From Paenibacillus taiwanensis DSM 18679 (GTDB lineage Bacteria > Bacillota > Bacilli > Paenibacillales > Paenibacillaceae), in the NCBI RefSeq assembly GCF_000425125.1, contig NZ_AULE01000001.1, forward strand, positions 60,075 through 124,074: a DNA stretch of 64,000 bases. The letters run 5' to 3'. This document shows, piece by piece, positions 46,989 to 54,213 of the stretch (its first letter is position 1; every line of letters starts with the position of its first letter). The notes below the pieces were generated by a model. That model did not search any database, was not told the origin of the DNA, and saw only the letters and a program-made list of their open reading frames with translations. The position numbers and the translations under genes are program-made.

Positions 46989-48308
46989 TTACTTTTGTTT
47001 CAATTCTAGCGCTTTTGCTCGACGGTCTCTCATGCCGATAATGATATTTTGGTTCACGTTTATTTTTTCAGCACGTAAGCGCTCAATACACTCGTCTATG
47101 ATAGCAACTTCGTTATCATAATCTTTCAATTTACGAAACACCATAGCATACGATATGTATAGCGCAGGTGCGTTGTAGCCGTTATATCTTGCTTTATCGA
47201 ACAACTCGATAGCTTTTTCTAAGTTGCCCATCTTACGTTCTTTATCCCCTTTTTCCCAGTATGGCATACCCTCGTCGATACCTCTATCCCAGTTGTGTAT
47301 ATTCTTTATTTCAGATAAAGGTACGCGTAAGTGAACGGGGTTAATAGAAGAAGATTCGTTCTTTTTTAATACAACAGCGCCATATTGTTCTTTTAGAAAC
47401 TTCCATACATCAATCAGATGATATGTAGGTATGTTTCTACCTAATTTCTCTAACGCTTGTTGTTGATCTATCTCATAATTTTGGACTTCATCGTCGCCTA
47501 CATATATCCATGCACTAACGGACTTAGCATATTTGCTCCTTAGTATATTCTTCCCACTTCCTATCAGAAGAGCATTAGTTTCGTCTTGATACTTCTCTAG
47601 GTTTCCACCGTAAATTACGTTGATTTCATCTCGTATATTGCGTGTAATGAATACAACAGCTTTCAAGTTCTTGTCTTCTACTTCGTCAAAGGTTCTTGCC
47701 TTTTGTCCGAAGTAATGTTCCTCAATTTCATTTGCAAATAACACAGGAGCAGTTTCAAATTTTAATTCGGGTGTGTTAGGGCTACGAGAATAACCATTAG
47801 CACGATTAACAAACAACGGAATTACACGATTTGTTAATCTATCGTTTGTTTCGTTTAACACCCTAGCCATTTCTTTACTTTCAAATTCAATAGCTTCGTC
47901 CTCTGTTAATCCAGTTGAAACAAAACGAGAGTCGGTTTCGTATTGCTTGCGAATTTTTTCAGCTTCATAAGCTCTTGTATGATATTCTTTATAACGATTT
48001 CCTCGGCCTTTACCTACATAAAAAATCTCGCCAGTTTCTTTGATGAACCATTCATATACATAAAAATCAGTCGCGGTACTACCAGTAGATACTCCAACAT
48101 GAGAAGAAGAAATTGTAATACTTCCGTTCTCATAGTTTGGTTTGAGGTTGATAGAAATACCTGATCCCTTTTTCTTGTTTCCATTTTCTTCTTCCATTTC
48201 ACCATCTTTTGTTTTATCATTCAGCTTTCTCATTTCTTCGAAAGAGTTTTGATTTTCTTCTTGTTCATCTTTCTTTTTGTTCCCGAAAAGTTTATCGAAT
48301 AATCCCAT
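46989..48308 (-). CDS. GIY-YIG nuclease-domain protein with C-terminal TPR-like repeats
   Basis: The 439-residue protein has a charged low-complexity N-terminus (residues 5-50, Lys/Glu/Asn-rich), a GIY-YIG domain from ~residue 80 (FYVYEWFIKETGEIFYVGKG RGNRYKEY with the paired Tyr/Gly motif), a middle domain with VNRANGYSRS and a C-terminal TPR-like hairpin pair (GNLEKAIELFDKARYNG, ALYISYAMVFRKLKDY). GIY-YIG domains cut DNA. A mobile-element defence or maintenance nuclease is likely; the exact role is unknown. AGGGGGAGACC lies upstream of the ATG. Confidence 0.75.
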   Translation of the reverse strand: MGLFDKLFGNKKKDEQEENQNSFEEMRKLNDKTKDGEMEEENGNKKKGSGISINLKPNYENGSITISSSHVGVSTGSTATDFYVYEWFIKETGEIFYVGKGRGNRYKEYHTRAYEAEKIRKQYETDSRFVSTGLTEDEAIEFESKEMARVLNETNDRLTNRVIPLFVNRANGYSRSPNTPELKFETAPVLFANEIEEHYFGQKARTFDEVEDKNLKAVVFITRNIRDEINVIYGGNLEKYQDETNALLIGSGKNILRSKYAKSVSAWIYVGDDEVQNYEIDQQQALEKLGRNIPTYHLIDVWKFLKEQYGAVVLKKNESSSINPVHLRVPLSEIKNIHNWDRGIDEGMPYWEKGDKERKMGNLEKAIELFDKARYNGYNAPALYISYAMVFRKLKDYDNEVAIIDECIERLRAEKINVNQNIIIGMRDRRAKALELKQK

Positions 48309-48379
48309 AGGTCTCCCCCTTTTTTTGCTTCCTCGCTACTCCTCATGGGTTAGATAAACAGCGATTTTATTTGGAGAAG

Positions 48380-48531
48380 TGTTCGGTAAAAATATAGTTT
48401 TAGACTGGAGTTGTTGATTTAACGCTGTTTTGAATTGATGAATCATCAGCTTTTGAAAAATAGTTTTTAGACTGAATCATAAAAAGAAGCAGCAGCGGAC
48501 CAAGACTGGAAAAAATAAAGTTTTAGACTGC
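48380..48531 (+). repeat. Left end of mini-element: three spaced family-A TnsB sites
   Basis: Sites lie at 48388-48409 (AAAAATATAGTTTTAGACTG), about 48454-48475 (GAAAAATAGTTTTTAGACTG) and about 48510-48531 (AAAAAATAAAGTTTTAGACTG core). Three spaced sites over 150 bp match a Tn7 left end. Confidence 0.85.
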
Positions 48532-48543
48532 CGCTGTAGTCAT

Positions 48544-48566
48544 TCAACTAACGTATCCGTTAGCTT
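48544..48566 (-). repeat. Cassette 3' box
   Basis: Minus strand ACTAAGCTAACGGATACGTT then AG, overlapping the TAA stop of the GNAT gene fragment. Confidence 0.55.
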
Positions 48567-48991
48567 AGTCTTTTTTCCTCCATAATCCTCCGGAACAAGG
48601 TGTGAATCCACTCTCTGAATAGAATGACGTGTGTTTTGAATCGTATGTCAACGTCACAATTTCTAACCCGAACTGCTCCGCCTCTTGAAGTAATTTCTTC
48701 ACTAAGGCTTGCCCTATTCCTCTCTTCTGAAATTTAGGATGCACAATTATGTCCTCCATATAGCCATGTTGCAATCCCATTCCTGCAACATAGCCAAATG
48801 CTATAAGCTCAATGTTTTTTTTCATCTCGAAGACCAGCCCAAAAGTTGCAACGTTCAAATATAGCAGGGTAATCAGCATGTCTGCCGTCCCATCCCACTA
48901 ACTCTCTTAAAGTTGGTACTTCATGCGGTTCTATAGGCAGATTTATTACTATCTCTCGACTCAGCGATCTATCCCCTTCCGCAATACTTCT
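48565..48991 (-). pseudogene. GNAT-family acetyltransferase with a poly-A frameshift
   Basis: One frame reads SIAEGDRSLSREIVINLPIE then LRELVGWDGRHADYPAIFER CNFWAGLRDEK; the C-terminal half (IELIAFGYVAGMGLQHGYME, HPKFQKRGIGQALVKKLL, the acetyl-CoA motif) lies in another frame. The switch is at an A8 run near 48822-48829, where 7 A would restore one frame. No clear start codon precedes the N-terminal part. Function was small-molecule or protein acetylation. Confidence 0.65.
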
Positions 48992-49017
48992 TTATCTGGA
49001 ATTCTCCATCATATTGA

Positions 49018-49096
49018 AACTATCCTGCCCGTTAGTTGAGAAAAGGCTGCCATGTGGCAGCCTTGATGAAATTGAACTATAGTGTACCGTTAGTGG
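49018..49096 (-). repeat. Cassette junction: 3' box, hairpin, 5' box
   Basis: On the minus strand: CCACTAACGGTACACTATAG (3' box, 15 nt after the DUF2716 stop), hairpin AAGGCTGCCACATGGCAGCC then TT (49043-49064), then CAACTAACGGGCAGGATAGT (5' box) ahead of the GNAT fragment. Confidence 0.65.
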
Positions 49097-49111
49097 AACG
49101 AGGCGTACCTT

Positions 49112-49585
49112 TTAACTTCTTCGTACGACTGCCCCAAATAATGATGGCTTGTTGATTTCGATCTGGCGTACTAACTCCGCTCCAAATAAAGTAATAGTGT
49201 GTTCCCAAGGGTGTCCCAAGTATCCCCACTTAAAATCTTTTTGCAAGAAAAAATAATAATCGCCGTCTGGATAAAAAGATAATGTCCAGTCCGCTGACCC
49301 CTTTTCTAAGTGTGGATTATAAAAGAAGGATTCATGTTGCCAGTCTAAGGCATAGATATACTCACTCGGTTCAGTTAATGCTCTGAGGGTTTTAACACAC
49401 TTTTCCTCTAAATCATCAAGGTCAGAATCCGTATAATCGGTTATTTTGTAGGTAATATAAGGATTCGGCAAGGTAAAAGATGGCCAATCCTTACTATGAA
49501 CACTCGGTCTAAAATTGAAGGACTCATAGAAATTATCCCATACAAAGTGGTCTTGATCATCGCTCAATGGAATCCAATTTTTCAT
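49112..49585 (-). CDS. DUF2716-domain protein
   Basis: The 157-residue protein starts NWIPLSDDQDHFVWDNFYES F and has FNFRPSVHSKDWPSFTLPNP with YITYKITDY, typical of the DUF2716 family found as single accessory genes in Bacillus and Paenibacillus. The second half (EYIYALDWQHESFFYNP, DGDYYFFLQKDFKWGYLGHP) is rich in aromatics. Function is unknown. ATG 49585 with GAGGAG 7 nt upstream is preferred over a GTG three codons earlier. It is packaged between a 5' box and a 3' box. Confidence 0.8.
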   Translation of the reverse strand: MKNWIPLSDDQDHFVWDNFYESFNFRPSVHSKDWPSFTLPNPYITYKITDYTDSDLDDLEEKCVKTLRALTEPSEYIYALDWQHESFFYNPHLEKGSADWTLSFYPDGDYYFFLQKDFKWGYLGHPWEHTITLFGAELVRQIEINKPSLFGAVVRRS

Positions 49586-49625
49586 TTGAAACACTCCTCA
49601 TTGCACTTTCCGTTATCATACCATT

Positions 49626-49683
49626 AAACTATCCTGCCCGTTAGCAAAACGCGGCTGCCGATATATGTCGGTAGTCGCGTTTT
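49626..49683 (-). repeat. Cassette junction: hairpin and 5' box
   Basis: Minus strand AAAACGCGACTACCGACATA...CGGCAGCCGCGTTTT hairpin (49646-49683) followed by GCTAACGGGCAGGATAGTTT (5' box) ahead of the DUF2716 gene. Confidence 0.6.
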
Positions 49684-49726
49684 AGTTTTTTGCCTCTTCT
49701 TTGAATTACTTTCAATGTATCTTTTT

Positions 49727-50260
49727 TCACAATTCTTCTTTCAAGATAGCGTATTGATAGGTATCCTGCCAGACAGGCTGTCCGTTTCCTGTTGTTTTAA
49801 AAAATACTTCCTTCATGAAAATTCCTTCACGGCGCATCGATAGACGTTCTAATAGTCTCCATGAAGCTATGTTTTCAGGGTTACATAAAGCTATCACCCT
49901 ATGTGCTCCTAATTCTTCAAAGCCGTACTTTAATATCCTTCGGCAAGCCTCTGTCGCATATCCTTGTCCATAATATGAAGGATTAAAAATATATCCAATC
50001 ATCCAAGTAAGGAATTCTCTCGGCTCTTTCTGACTAAAATATATATGTCCAATCATTTTATTAGTATCTTTCAAACATACAGCTAAAAAAAGGTTATCCT
50101 TTGATCGTTCCTTCGCTATACTTTTGCATTCTTCTTCATTACTTACCGTTCCAGGCTCATACTCAAGAACACTTTCTTGAGATAGATATTCATGCAAATC
50201 TCTCCAATCCTCCGGTTTAAACTGGCGCACTACTAGCCTTTTTGATTCTATTAATATCAT
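49727..50260 (-). CDS. GNAT-family acetyltransferase, RimJ/RimL-type
   Basis: The 177-residue protein shows the RimJ/RimL layout: IESKRLVVRQFKPEDWRDLH at the start, MIGYIFNPSYYGQGYATEAC with the acetyl-CoA-binding loop, HRVIALCNPENIASWRLLER and a C-terminal YQYAIL. It could acetylate N-termini of proteins or small amines. It is the first gene of the mini-element's minus-strand array, with a 5' box 160 nt upstream. Confidence 0.88.
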   Translation of the reverse strand: MILIESKRLVVRQFKPEDWRDLHEYLSQESVLEYEPGTVSNEEECKSIAKERSKDNLFLAVCLKDTNKMIGHIYFSQKEPREFLTWMIGYIFNPSYYGQGYATEACRRILKYGFEELGAHRVIALCNPENIASWRLLERLSMRREGIFMKEVFFKTTGNGQPVWQDTYQYAILKEEL

Positions 50261-50422
50261 ATTTTACAACTCCAGTTTATTTAGAATACTTATTCATAAG
50301 AAAATAAACGCACCAAGATACCTCTATTGACCTCCCCTTCTGAGTAAGTATTTAGGCTATTTCAGATAACGTCTTATTCACGAACTTCGTAAATACATAT
50401 GTAGGATATTCGCGAAACTATT

Positions 50423-50447
50423 GAACTATCCTGCCCGTTAGTTTAAC
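50423..50447 (-). repeat. Cassette 5' box
   Basis: Minus strand TTAAACTAACGGGCAGGATA then GTTC, between the right-end TnsB sites and the RimJ/RimL-type gene. Confidence 0.6.
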
Positions 50448-50455
50448 ACTTTCGC

Positions 50456-50545
50456 CACTCTAATACTTTAATTTCCCAGTCTACAAATATATTTTCCGAG
50501 TCTAGTACTTTATTTTTCAGTCTAGTATTTTATTTTCTTTCGTCA
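50456..50545 (-). repeat. Right end of mini-element: four overlapping family-A TnsB sites
   Basis: Minus-strand sites end-to-end at about 50518-50539 (GAAAATAAAATACTAGACTG), 50498-50518, 50477-50498 and 50456-50477, spaced 20-21 bp, like the four overlapping sites of the Tn7 right end. Confidence 0.85.
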
Positions 50546-50760
50546 AGAAGCAGGCATGATATGCTGCCTAGCATCGCGAAATACTTGTGCTTCGAAGCTC
50601 TCGCGAGTACTCATCCCCGCAGAGGTTCCATGTCAAATCGCTCTATTAGATTAGTAAACGTATATCACCACCAGTATAGCGAAGAGCCTTTTTTTATTTA
50701 CTAACCATCCAGTTTTCAAATTTTATTTGACCAAGTGCATTAAAAATTTTACGAGTTAGG
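50546..50760. repeat. Right-hand copy of the duplicated right-end region (copy 2, part 1)
   Basis: AGAAGCAGGCATGATATGCT and the following ~215 bp match 21656-21860 with only scattered differences. Part 2 is at 51222-51315. The bases 50760-50891 hold no recognised feature. Confidence 0.75.
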
Positions 50761-50891
50761 TCTTGCTGTTACATAGTATACAAGAAGAATATCTTATGGG
50801 TTATTTTCAAATAGTGAGTGGAGAATATTTTACGCTTACCCTAATATAAAATTACTAATTCGAGTATATACGAAGATAGCATTTATTCGAA

Positions 50892-51230
50892 TTAGTATCG
50901 ACTCAATTTCATCTTAATAAATGCAATAATCTCGTCTTGGTCATTTGCTTTTAATTTATCGAATAACAATAGCAAATCTGCTTCCTTTTCATTGACTTCA
51001 TTCACACCAATAACCTTATTATTTGAGCTTGCAGTCCCAAGCACAAGCCATGCTAAATCGACATGGAATATAGAAGCTATTGAAATTATGATCTCAACCG
51101 AAGGTTTGTACTTGTCTTGCTCCACTTCACTCAGCGTAGCTTGTGAAATCCCCACTCTACTAGAGAAATCAATCTGATTCATTTCATTGAGCTTCCTGAT
51201 CTTCTTAATACGTCGGCCTAGTGTTTCCAT
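50892..51230 (-). CDS. XRE-family HTH regulator
   Basis: The 112-residue protein has an N-terminal HTH_3 domain (LGRRIKKIRKLNEMNQIDFS, SRVGISQATLSEVEQ, YKPSVEIIISIASIF) and a C-terminal helical tail (EADLLLLFDKLKANDQDEII). It lies next to the right end of the large element. In the degenerate copy at 21.6-22.0 kb this gene has been deleted precisely between flanking matches. It may regulate element genes or be phage-type cargo; the target is unknown. Confidence 0.85.
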   Translation of the reverse strand: METLGRRIKKIRKLNEMNQIDFSSRVGISQATLSEVEQDKYKPSVEIIISIASIFHVDLAWLVLGTASSNNKVIGVNEVNEKEADLLLLFDKLKANDQDEIIAFIKMKLSRY

Positions 51231-51255
51231 TCGAAATACCCCCTATAAATAATAA

Positions 51256-51287
51256 AGTCCCGATGAGCATTTGCATCACCGGGACTG
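51256..51287. repeat. Hairpin beside the right end
   Basis: AGTCCCG.TGA and TCACCGGGACT form a stem of about 11 bp just inside the TnsB sites; the identical hairpin occurs at 21901-21931. Confidence 0.65.
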
Positions 51288-51292
51288 ACATA

Positions 51293-51382
51293 GATGGTTC
51301 ACGACTTTTTTTACTGGTTCACGACTCTCTTTACTGGTTCATGACTTTTTTTACTAGTTCACGACTTTTTTATCACTGGACA
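51293..51382 (-). repeat. Right end of the Tn7-like element: four overlapping family-B TnsB sites
   Basis: Sites at 51353-51374, 51333-51354, 51313-51334 and 51293-51314 are spaced exactly 20 bp, each of the type GTAAAAAAAGTCGTGAACCA on the minus strand, followed outward by the 8-bp terminus TGTCCAGT (51375-51382). Confidence 0.9.
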
Positions 51383-51406
51383 ATTTGTAATTACCATCAG
51401 CTAAAC

Positions 51407-53242
51407 CTATTCAACCGTTACACTTTTCGCCAGATTACGCGGCTTATCTACGTCGTTGCCACGAGCAAGTGAAGCATAATAGGAGATTAGCTGCAATGGG
51501 ATAACCGACAGTGCCGGGCTTAAATGTGCAAGTGTCGTCGGCAGTACAAACGTACCGTCTACCGCTTTCGACACAAGCTCAGCGTGAGCTTTGTCGGTGA
51601 CGGCATAAACAACACCACCCCGCGCTTTCACTTCCTTGATGTTGCTAATCATCTTCTCCACCAATGAGGATTGCGTGACCAATGCAATTACTGGAATGCC
51701 CTCTTCAATCAACGCAAGTGTACCATGCTTCAGTTCACCAGCAGCGTAAGCCTCAGAGTGTATATAGGAAATCTCTTTCAGCTTCAGCGAGCCTTCCATA
51801 GCTACCGCATAATCAACGCCCCGACCGATAAAGAACAAATTATCGTGTGCGGCCATTTCTTCTGCAACCCGCTTCAATTCATCAGCTTGTGTTAGAATGC
51901 TCTCTACCTGCTCAGGTAGTGCTTCCATCGCAGCAAGCTGATGGCGCAGCTCAGCAGCTCCCATGCGCCCTGTCTGTTCCGCCCAATACAAGCTCAACAG
52001 CATAAATGCAATCAATTGTGACGTATATGCTTTCGTAGACGCAACCGCAATCTCCGGCCCTGCCCAAGTCACAATCGTGTCGTCTGCCTCCCGTGCGACA
52101 GAACTGCCAACTACATTCGTAATTGCAAGCACCGCAGCACCGCAGCGCTTTGCTTCACGGAGTGCTGCCAGTGTATCAGCTGTCTCGCCAGACTGACTGA
52201 CCACGATTACTAACGTCTCCGGTGTAATGATCGGATTCCGATAACGATACTCGGATGCAACATCGGTCTCTACTGGAATCCGAATCGCTTGTTCGATCAA
52301 CGTGCGTCCAACCAAGCCTGCATGGTAAGCCGTACCGCAAGCGACAATATGCACGTTGCGAATTTCTCGCAAGCGCTCATTGGTCAGCACCTTCAGCTCT
52401 GTCAATTTGACACCGCTCAAACCTTCCTGCAAACGACCACGCATTGTGTCGCGATATGCCTTCGGCTGTTCATGAATTTCCTTCAGCATGAAGTGGTCAT
52501 ATCCGCCCTTTTCCGCAGTCATCGCATCCCAATCGACAACAATCATTTCCCGAGAAATACTGTTGCCTTCAATCGTCATCAATTCGACAGCTTCCTTAGT
52601 TAATACAGCCATCTCATTGTCGTTTAATATATACACTCGGCGTGTATATTGTAAAATGGCGGGTATATCCGAGCCAATAAAATTCTCGCCCTCTCCAATA
52701 CCAATAACAAGCGGGCTGGCGCAACGAACAGCCACAAGTCGGTCCGGTTCGTACTCAGTCAGCACACCCAGTGCAAATGCTCCACGAATGTAAGTAATTG
52801 CGCGCTGTACTGCCTTAACAATATCACCATCATATTCACGGGCAATCAGGTGAGAAATAACTTCCGTATCCGTCTCTGATATGAAGGGCACGCCTTGTGC
52901 CATCAATTCCTCTTTCAGTTCCATATAATTTTCAATAATGCCGTTATGCACAACAGAAAATTTCATTGTTGCATCTGTATGAGGATGTGAGTTTTCATCC
53001 GATGGCTTGCCATGTGTCGCCCAACGCGTATGGCCAATACCAACTCCCCCAGCAAGAGGTTCATCCTCTAATCGTGTTGCCAGGTTAGCCAATCTTCCTT
53101 GCGCCTTACGAATCTGTAGTCCTTCATTCGTAAACACAGCAATCCCTGCGGAGTCATAGCCGCGATACTCCAACTTGCTTAATCCATCCAACAATACTTC
53201 CTGCGAATTACGAGCTCCAATATATCCGACAATACCACACAT
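51407..53242 (-). CDS. glmS: Glutamine-fructose-6-phosphate aminotransferase
   Basis: The 611-residue enzyme makes glucosamine-6-phosphate for cell-wall precursors. The N-terminal glutaminase begins MCGIVGYIG (Cys after Met is the nucleophile, fixing ATG 53242), with HTRWATHGKPSDENSHPHTD; two SIS sugar-isomerase domains follow (CGTAYHAGLVGRTLIEQ, SQSGETADTLAALREAK), and the C-terminus ends KPRNLAKSVTVE. The 3' end is the Tn7 attachment region: a Tn7-like element is inserted 24 bp beyond the TAG. Expression is controlled by the upstream ribozyme. Confidence 0.98.
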   Translation of the reverse strand: MCGIVGYIGARNSQEVLLDGLSKLEYRGYDSAGIAVFTNEGLQIRKAQGRLANLATRLEDEPLAGGVGIGHTRWATHGKPSDENSHPHTDATMKFSVVHNGIIENYMELKEELMAQGVPFISETDTEVISHLIAREYDGDIVKAVQRAITYIRGAFALGVLTEYEPDRLVAVRCASPLVIGIGEGENFIGSDIPAILQYTRRVYILNDNEMAVLTKEAVELMTIEGNSISREMIVVDWDAMTAEKGGYDHFMLKEIHEQPKAYRDTMRGRLQEGLSGVKLTELKVLTNERLREIRNVHIVACGTAYHAGLVGRTLIEQAIRIPVETDVASEYRYRNPIITPETLVIVVSQSGETADTLAALREAKRCGAAVLAITNVVGSSVAREADDTIVTWAGPEIAVASTKAYTSQLIAFMLLSLYWAEQTGRMGAAELRHQLAAMEALPEQVESILTQADELKRVAEEMAAHDNLFFIGRGVDYAVAMEGSLKLKEISYIHSEAYAAGELKHGTLALIEEGIPVIALVTQSSLVEKMISNIKEVKARGGVVYAVTDKAHAELVSKAVDGTFVLPTTLAHLSPALSVIPLQLISYYASLARGNDVDKPRNLAKSVTVE

Positions 53243-53799
53243 AATACATAGCCTCCGATTGTGTGTCTGCACATAGCAGCGCAATCGAATCGTCAGCCTG
53301 TCCGTTGGTCCTTATCCATCCAGATTAATGGCTCTCCATCAGACTGGAGCTGTTATGCTGTTGTCTTGGCTGCTCATGACCAAATAAAACATTTATCATG
53401 CTCAAAAGTTCAACCTGTACTTGTTCCAGTCTGACAAAAACGAACATGAATACCGGAACCTGTCATATAGGCATATTTAAATAATGTGTCGCCCTTTGAC
53501 ACATTCGCCTCTTATACATCGTCCACCTGACCTGTTCAGCCATTAAGGCATAGACAGCACCATCAAACATTAACGGCACTTCCCCACTGGAAGTCCGCTT
53601 CGATTCCGATTAGGCGCGTATATGCTAGGCAGACCATTTAATTTAGTAAAATATTAATCCTATATAAATGATTCCTTCACGTATATGTGAACATAGTTGA
53701 TCTTGTAACACATTACGATTCTATCCCTTACGCCATGCATAAGTAGACGCAAGTCAACCAATAAACAAAAAGATACATCACCAAGATCGAGTGCGTTGT

Positions 53800-53940
53800 C
53801 CAACAAGTTGCCTCATTGATTTCCGCTGTCTCGTTACGGTGCCGTTGGCACACCGGGAGGTCCCCGCCGAACAGGTTCGAACACCTCCACCTCGTCCACT
53901 TGTCGCTGGTTGCCGTCCGTAGCGTACAAGTGCTGGCGCT
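53800..53940 (-). ncRNA. glmS ribozyme: glmS ribozyme (glucosamine-6-phosphate riboswitch)
   Basis: On the minus strand AAGCGCCAGCACTTGTACG contains the cleavage site (A 53940, G 53939) and the conserved GCGCCAG. It is followed by GACAAGTGGACGAGGTGGAG and CGGCGGGGACCTCCCGGT, then CGTAACGAG, all hallmarks of the class. On binding glucosamine-6-phosphate it cuts its own message. Its 3' border is approximate. The 550-bp leader between it and the glmS ATG (53243-53799) holds no gene I can support. Confidence 0.93.
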
Positions 53941-54143
53941 TATATGGCAAGCTTATCCTGCGATAAGCCTTCTAATATGCAGTCAACCCTGCCTTTCTAT
54001 ACATGAATAGGTATTACCTACTCCGACCGTCGTCCGGCTTCTTGACTTGGAGCAAGACTGACACGGCAGTTCATCACATGCTCCCGACAGGCGGAATATG
54101 CTCTATTATATGCAACCCGCTTCCGAATGGCAATACACAACCA

Positions 54144-54193
54144 AAAAAAGCTGCATCTCTCTTAGCACTACCACCAAGAGAAACACAGCTTTC
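54144..54193 (-). terminator. Terminator of glmM
   Basis: Minus-strand arms AAAGCTGTGTTTCTCT and AGAGAGATGCAGCTTT with a run of seven T, about 20 nt after the glmM stop. It separates glmM from the glmS leader. Confidence 0.85.
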
Positions 54194-54213
54194 AGAACGA
54201 TAATTAATATATA

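Larger units (their letters stand above)
48380..50545. mobile_element. Nested non-autonomous Tn7-type mini-element (2,166 bp)
   Basis: The left terminus is TGTTCGGT followed by a 22-bp TnsB site; the right terminus, read inwards, TGACGAAA then GAAAATAAAATACTAGACTG. The 5-bp repeat AGAAG flanks both (48375-48379, 50546-50550). It carries three cargo genes and no transposase, so it must be moved by a TnsB supplied elsewhere. Its site family (GAAAATAAAGTTTTAGACTG) differs from that of the host element and resembles that of E. coli Tn7. The right terminal triplet TGA instead of TGT may mark a mutation. Confidence 0.85.
25409..51382 (-). mobile_element. Tn7-like transposon inserted in attTn7 downstream of glmS
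   Basis: The element is 25,974 bp. The left terminus reads TGTTGGGTGATAAAAATGTC and the right terminus, read inwards on the minus strand, TGTCCAGTGATAAAAAAGTC. Both are flanked by the 5-bp direct repeat ATTTG (25404-25408 and 51383-51387). The right end is 24 bp from the glmS stop codon, and tnsA is the transposition gene nearest that end, as in Tn7. It encodes TnsA, TnsB, TnsC and two TniQ/TnsD proteins, carries a graspetide operon and a Gabija-like defence pair as cargo, and contains a second nested element. Confidence 0.93.

Noticed and set aside
25409..51382. CRISPR-associated Tn7 (CAST) possibility
   Set aside because: I searched for cas genes and repeat-spacer arrays in the element and saw none; targeting is by TniQ/TnsD.
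53285..53790. Small genes in the glmS leader
   Set aside because: Only short frames without binding sites are present; a ribozyme leader explains the gap.
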